A stretch of DNA of 64,000 nucleotides from Bradyrhizobium algeriense (GTDB lineage Bacteria > Pseudomonadota > Alphaproteobacteria > Rhizobiales > Xanthobacteraceae), in NCBI RefSeq assembly GCF_003062295.1, contig NZ_PYCN01000001.1:640001-704000 (forward strand), given 5' to 3'. The notes under the pieces were generated by a model. The model searched no databases and had not been told where the DNA came from. It worked only from the letters and a program-made list of their open reading frames with translations. The first letter of the stretch is position 1. Every line of letters begins with the position of its first letter. A program made the translations under genes and the position numbers. Shown piece by piece: positions 62,612 to 64,000 of this stretch.

Positions 62612-63253
62612 CTAAGGCCGGCCGGCGGAAAGCATTCCCTTCAATTTCAGCACCGCGCTGTCGGGCGTTGTCAGCACCGGCCGCCCGGTTACCTCGACGA
62701 CCCGTTCTGCCGCAGGCGCCATGCTGTATTGCGCCAGCGCGATCAGGTCGCAATCGCGCAAATCTATTGAAGCTTCGACCACCAGGCGGTCATGGGTCGC
62801 GCGGTCGCCGCGATCGAGCGCGGCCATGGCGCCTTCCGCCAGTTTCGGCACCAGTTCGATCGACGGCGGAAACTCCGGCGGCATCGAGGCCAGTGTCGGC
62901 GGAAACGTCGACAGCAGCCCAATTCGGCGCCCCCGCGCGACCGCCTGCTCGATCATCGCCTCATTGGGCTTGAGCACCGGCATCGGGGCAAGCGCGCGGG
63001 CGACCGCTTCGATGCAGGGACCGAAGGCGGAGCAGGTGAACAGGATTGCGTCCGAACCGGTGCCGGCCGCGTAGCGCCCTAACTTCAGGAAGCGCTCGGT
63101 CATGGCTTCGGTGAGCCCGCCGTCCCGCGCCAGATCGGCCGACAGGCTGTCATCGAGCAGGTTCATCAGGCGGGCCTCCGGCCAAAGCCTGGCGAAGGAG
63201 GCCTCGATCGGCACGATCGAATGTTTCAGGGCGTGGATCAGGGTGATGCGCAT
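62612..63253 (-). CDS. Aspartate/glutamate racemase-family protein
   Basis: A 213-residue protein of the Asp/Glu racemase or AroM/maleate isomerase-like fold. The first catalytic Cys is likely in ILFTCSAFGPC, but the second Cys motif is not kept: that strand reads LIALAQYSMAPA. Hence a true two-Cys racemase is doubtful, and a one-Cys isomerase, decarboxylase or hydrolase is possible. The gene lies 25 bases downstream of the hydrolase start and runs in the same direction as it and as the binding-protein gene further on, so the three may form an operon. Confidence 0.8.
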   Translation of the reverse strand: MRITLIHALKHSIVPIEASFARLWPEARLMNLLDDSLSADLARDGGLTEAMTERFLKLGRYAAGTGSDAILFTCSAFGPCIEAVARALAPMPVLKPNEAMIEQAVARGRRIGLLSTFPPTLASMPPEFPPSIELVPKLAEGAMAALDRGDRATHDRLVVEASIDLRDCDLIALAQYSMAPAAERVVEVTGRPVLTTPDSAVLKLKGMLSAGRP

Positions 63254-63310
63254 GCGGATCAGTCTGGCTGCGGCACGGCTGGTGTCAACCCGACGCGCCG
63301 CAGCGTGAGT

Positions 63311-64000
63311 TTATTTAAACGGCAGGGCGTACATCAGGCCGCCCTTGGCCCAGGCCGCGTTCAGGCCGCGATCGAGCTTCAGCGGGCTCGACTTGCCGAC
63401 ATTGCGCTCAAATATCTCGCCATAATTGCCACCCGCCTTGATTGCCTGCAGCATCCACTTGTTGTCGAGGCCGAACCGCGATCCGAGATCGCCTGACGTG
63501 CCGAGCAGCCGCTGGATAGCCGGGATGCTGCTGGACTTCGCCATCTCGTCGGCATTGGCCGCGGTGACGCCGAGTTCTTCCGCCTCGATCAGGCCGTAGT
63601 GCAGCCAGGCGATGATGTCGGTCCACACCTCGTCGCCGTTGCGGGTGAACGGGCCGAGCGGCTCCTTGCTGATGGTCTGCGGCAGCACGACATAGTCGGC
63701 GGGATTCGAGGCCGCCGTGGTGACGGCGCCCGCCAGGGCGGAAGCGTCCTGGGTCATGGCATCGCAGCGCCCGCCGAAGAAGGTCTGGTACATGGTGTCG
63801 GTGCGGTCGAACACCAGCGGCTTCCATTCGATGCCGTTGGCGCGGCCGTAATCGCCGAGCGTGACTTCGTGGGTCGTGCCCTGCGCGACGCAGACGGTGG
63901 CGCCGTTCAGGCCCTTGAGATCTTTGACGCCGGCATCGGCACGCACGACAAACCCCTGGCCGTCGTAGAAATTGACCGGGCCCTGCCGCAACCCGAGCGT
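63311..64000 (-). CDS. Amino acid ABC transporter substrate-binding protein (AapJ-like), cut by the window end
   Basis: The frame is open to the window end, so the signal peptide and first lobe are missing; at least 226 C-terminal residues are present. FYDGQGFVVRADAG, KDLKGLNGATVCVAQGTTHE, TMYQTFFGGRCDAMTQDASA and the late GSRFGLDNKWMLQAIKAGGN YGEIFERN region match the general amino acid receptor (AapJ/BztA) group, which carries diverse L-amino acids. The AapQMP permease genes would be expected upstream on this strand beyond the window edge, or the receptor may be an orphan. Confidence 0.9.
   Translation of the reverse strand, partial: TLGLRQGPVNFYDGQGFVVRADAGVKDLKGLNGATVCVAQGTTHEVTLGDYGRANGIEWKPLVFDRTDTMYQTFFGGRCDAMTQDASALAGAVTTAASNPADYVVLPQTISKEPLGPFTRNGDEVWTDIIAWLHYGLIEAEELGVTAANADEMAKSSSIPAIQRLLGTSGDLGSRFGLDNKWMLQAIKAGGNYGEIFERNVGKSSPLKLDRGLNAAWAKGGLMYALPFK

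Noticed and set aside
62612..63253. Naming this gene as a true aspartate racemase
   Set aside because: The second catalytic Cys is missing (QYSM instead of a Cys motif), so only the family is stated.
1..64000. CRISPR arrays, rRNA genes, insertion-sequence transposases, prophage genes and riboswitches
   Set aside because: None was seen; the repeats present are palindromes or gene-containing direct repeats without spacer regularity, and no transposase or integrase motif occurs.

Overview
The window is GC-rich chromosomal DNA from an alphaproteobacterium, most likely Bradyrhizobium or a close relative in Nitrobacteraceae. This rests on the gene content: a RegS/RegR-type redox two-component pair, intracellular PHB depolymerase, 180-kDa NAD-glutamate dehydrogenase, Omp25/Omp31-like barrels, MmcB, and many periplasmic binding proteins. 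Rhizobiales-type palindromic intergenic repeats also fit. No database search was possible, so family names come from motifs, length and context.

Layout. 0-6.3 kb: a DUF1304 membrane protein cut by the window edge, two tandem paralogous branched-chain-type binding proteins each followed by a strong terminator, a DUF1330 protein and a class A penicillin-binding protein. 6.3-16.3 kb: a YgjP-like metallopeptidase, PHB depolymerase, a two-gene ABC exporter, the redox-sensing regS/regR pair, MmcB, a secreted vWA protein, a RMD1/DUF155 membrane protein and an MBL-fold hydrolase. 16.3-26.6 kb: a secreted PHB-depolymerase-type esterase, an MFS exporter, an outer-membrane gene made of three consecutive barrel units, an Lrp regulator, an LLM oxidoreductase, a cytochrome P450, a cupin and an SDR. 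26.7-37.1 kb: signalling (HWE/HisKA_2 kinase, two GGDEF-EAL proteins, a cNMP-patatin protein), then an SsuD-like monooxygenase, YccF and a universal stress protein.

37.2-48.3 kb is the most mosaic part. A 5' half of tRNA-Arg(CCG) is separated from an intact copy by a 1.3-kb islet of lower GC that carries a frameshifted metallophosphoesterase. Further on, two nearly identical ~590-bp direct repeats, each with a GYD-domain gene and the 3' end (or all) of an isoprenylcysteine-methyltransferase-like gene, bracket exactly one 6.4-kb block: a giant UPF0182 membrane protein plus a complete TRAP transporter (dctP, dctQ, dctM).

48.4-64 kb: NAD-glutamate dehydrogenase, a creatininase-family amidohydrolase, and a divergent pair made of a PCu(A)C-like periplasmic protein that has lost all its metal-binding methionines and an outer-membrane protein with Met/His-rich segments. 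Three 22-bp-spaced direct repeats lie between these two. After them come a RelE/ParE-Phd toxin-antitoxin operon with a near-consensus promoter and an operator palindrome over its -10 box, a Cache-type chemoreceptor, a beta-lactamase-fold hydrolase, an Asp/Glu-racemase-like protein and an AapJ-like amino-acid binding protein cut by the window end.

The strongest leads are the triple-barrel gene, the Met-less PCu(A)C with its Met-rich partner, the repeat-bracketed UPF0182/TRAP block, and the tRNA-Arg islet.
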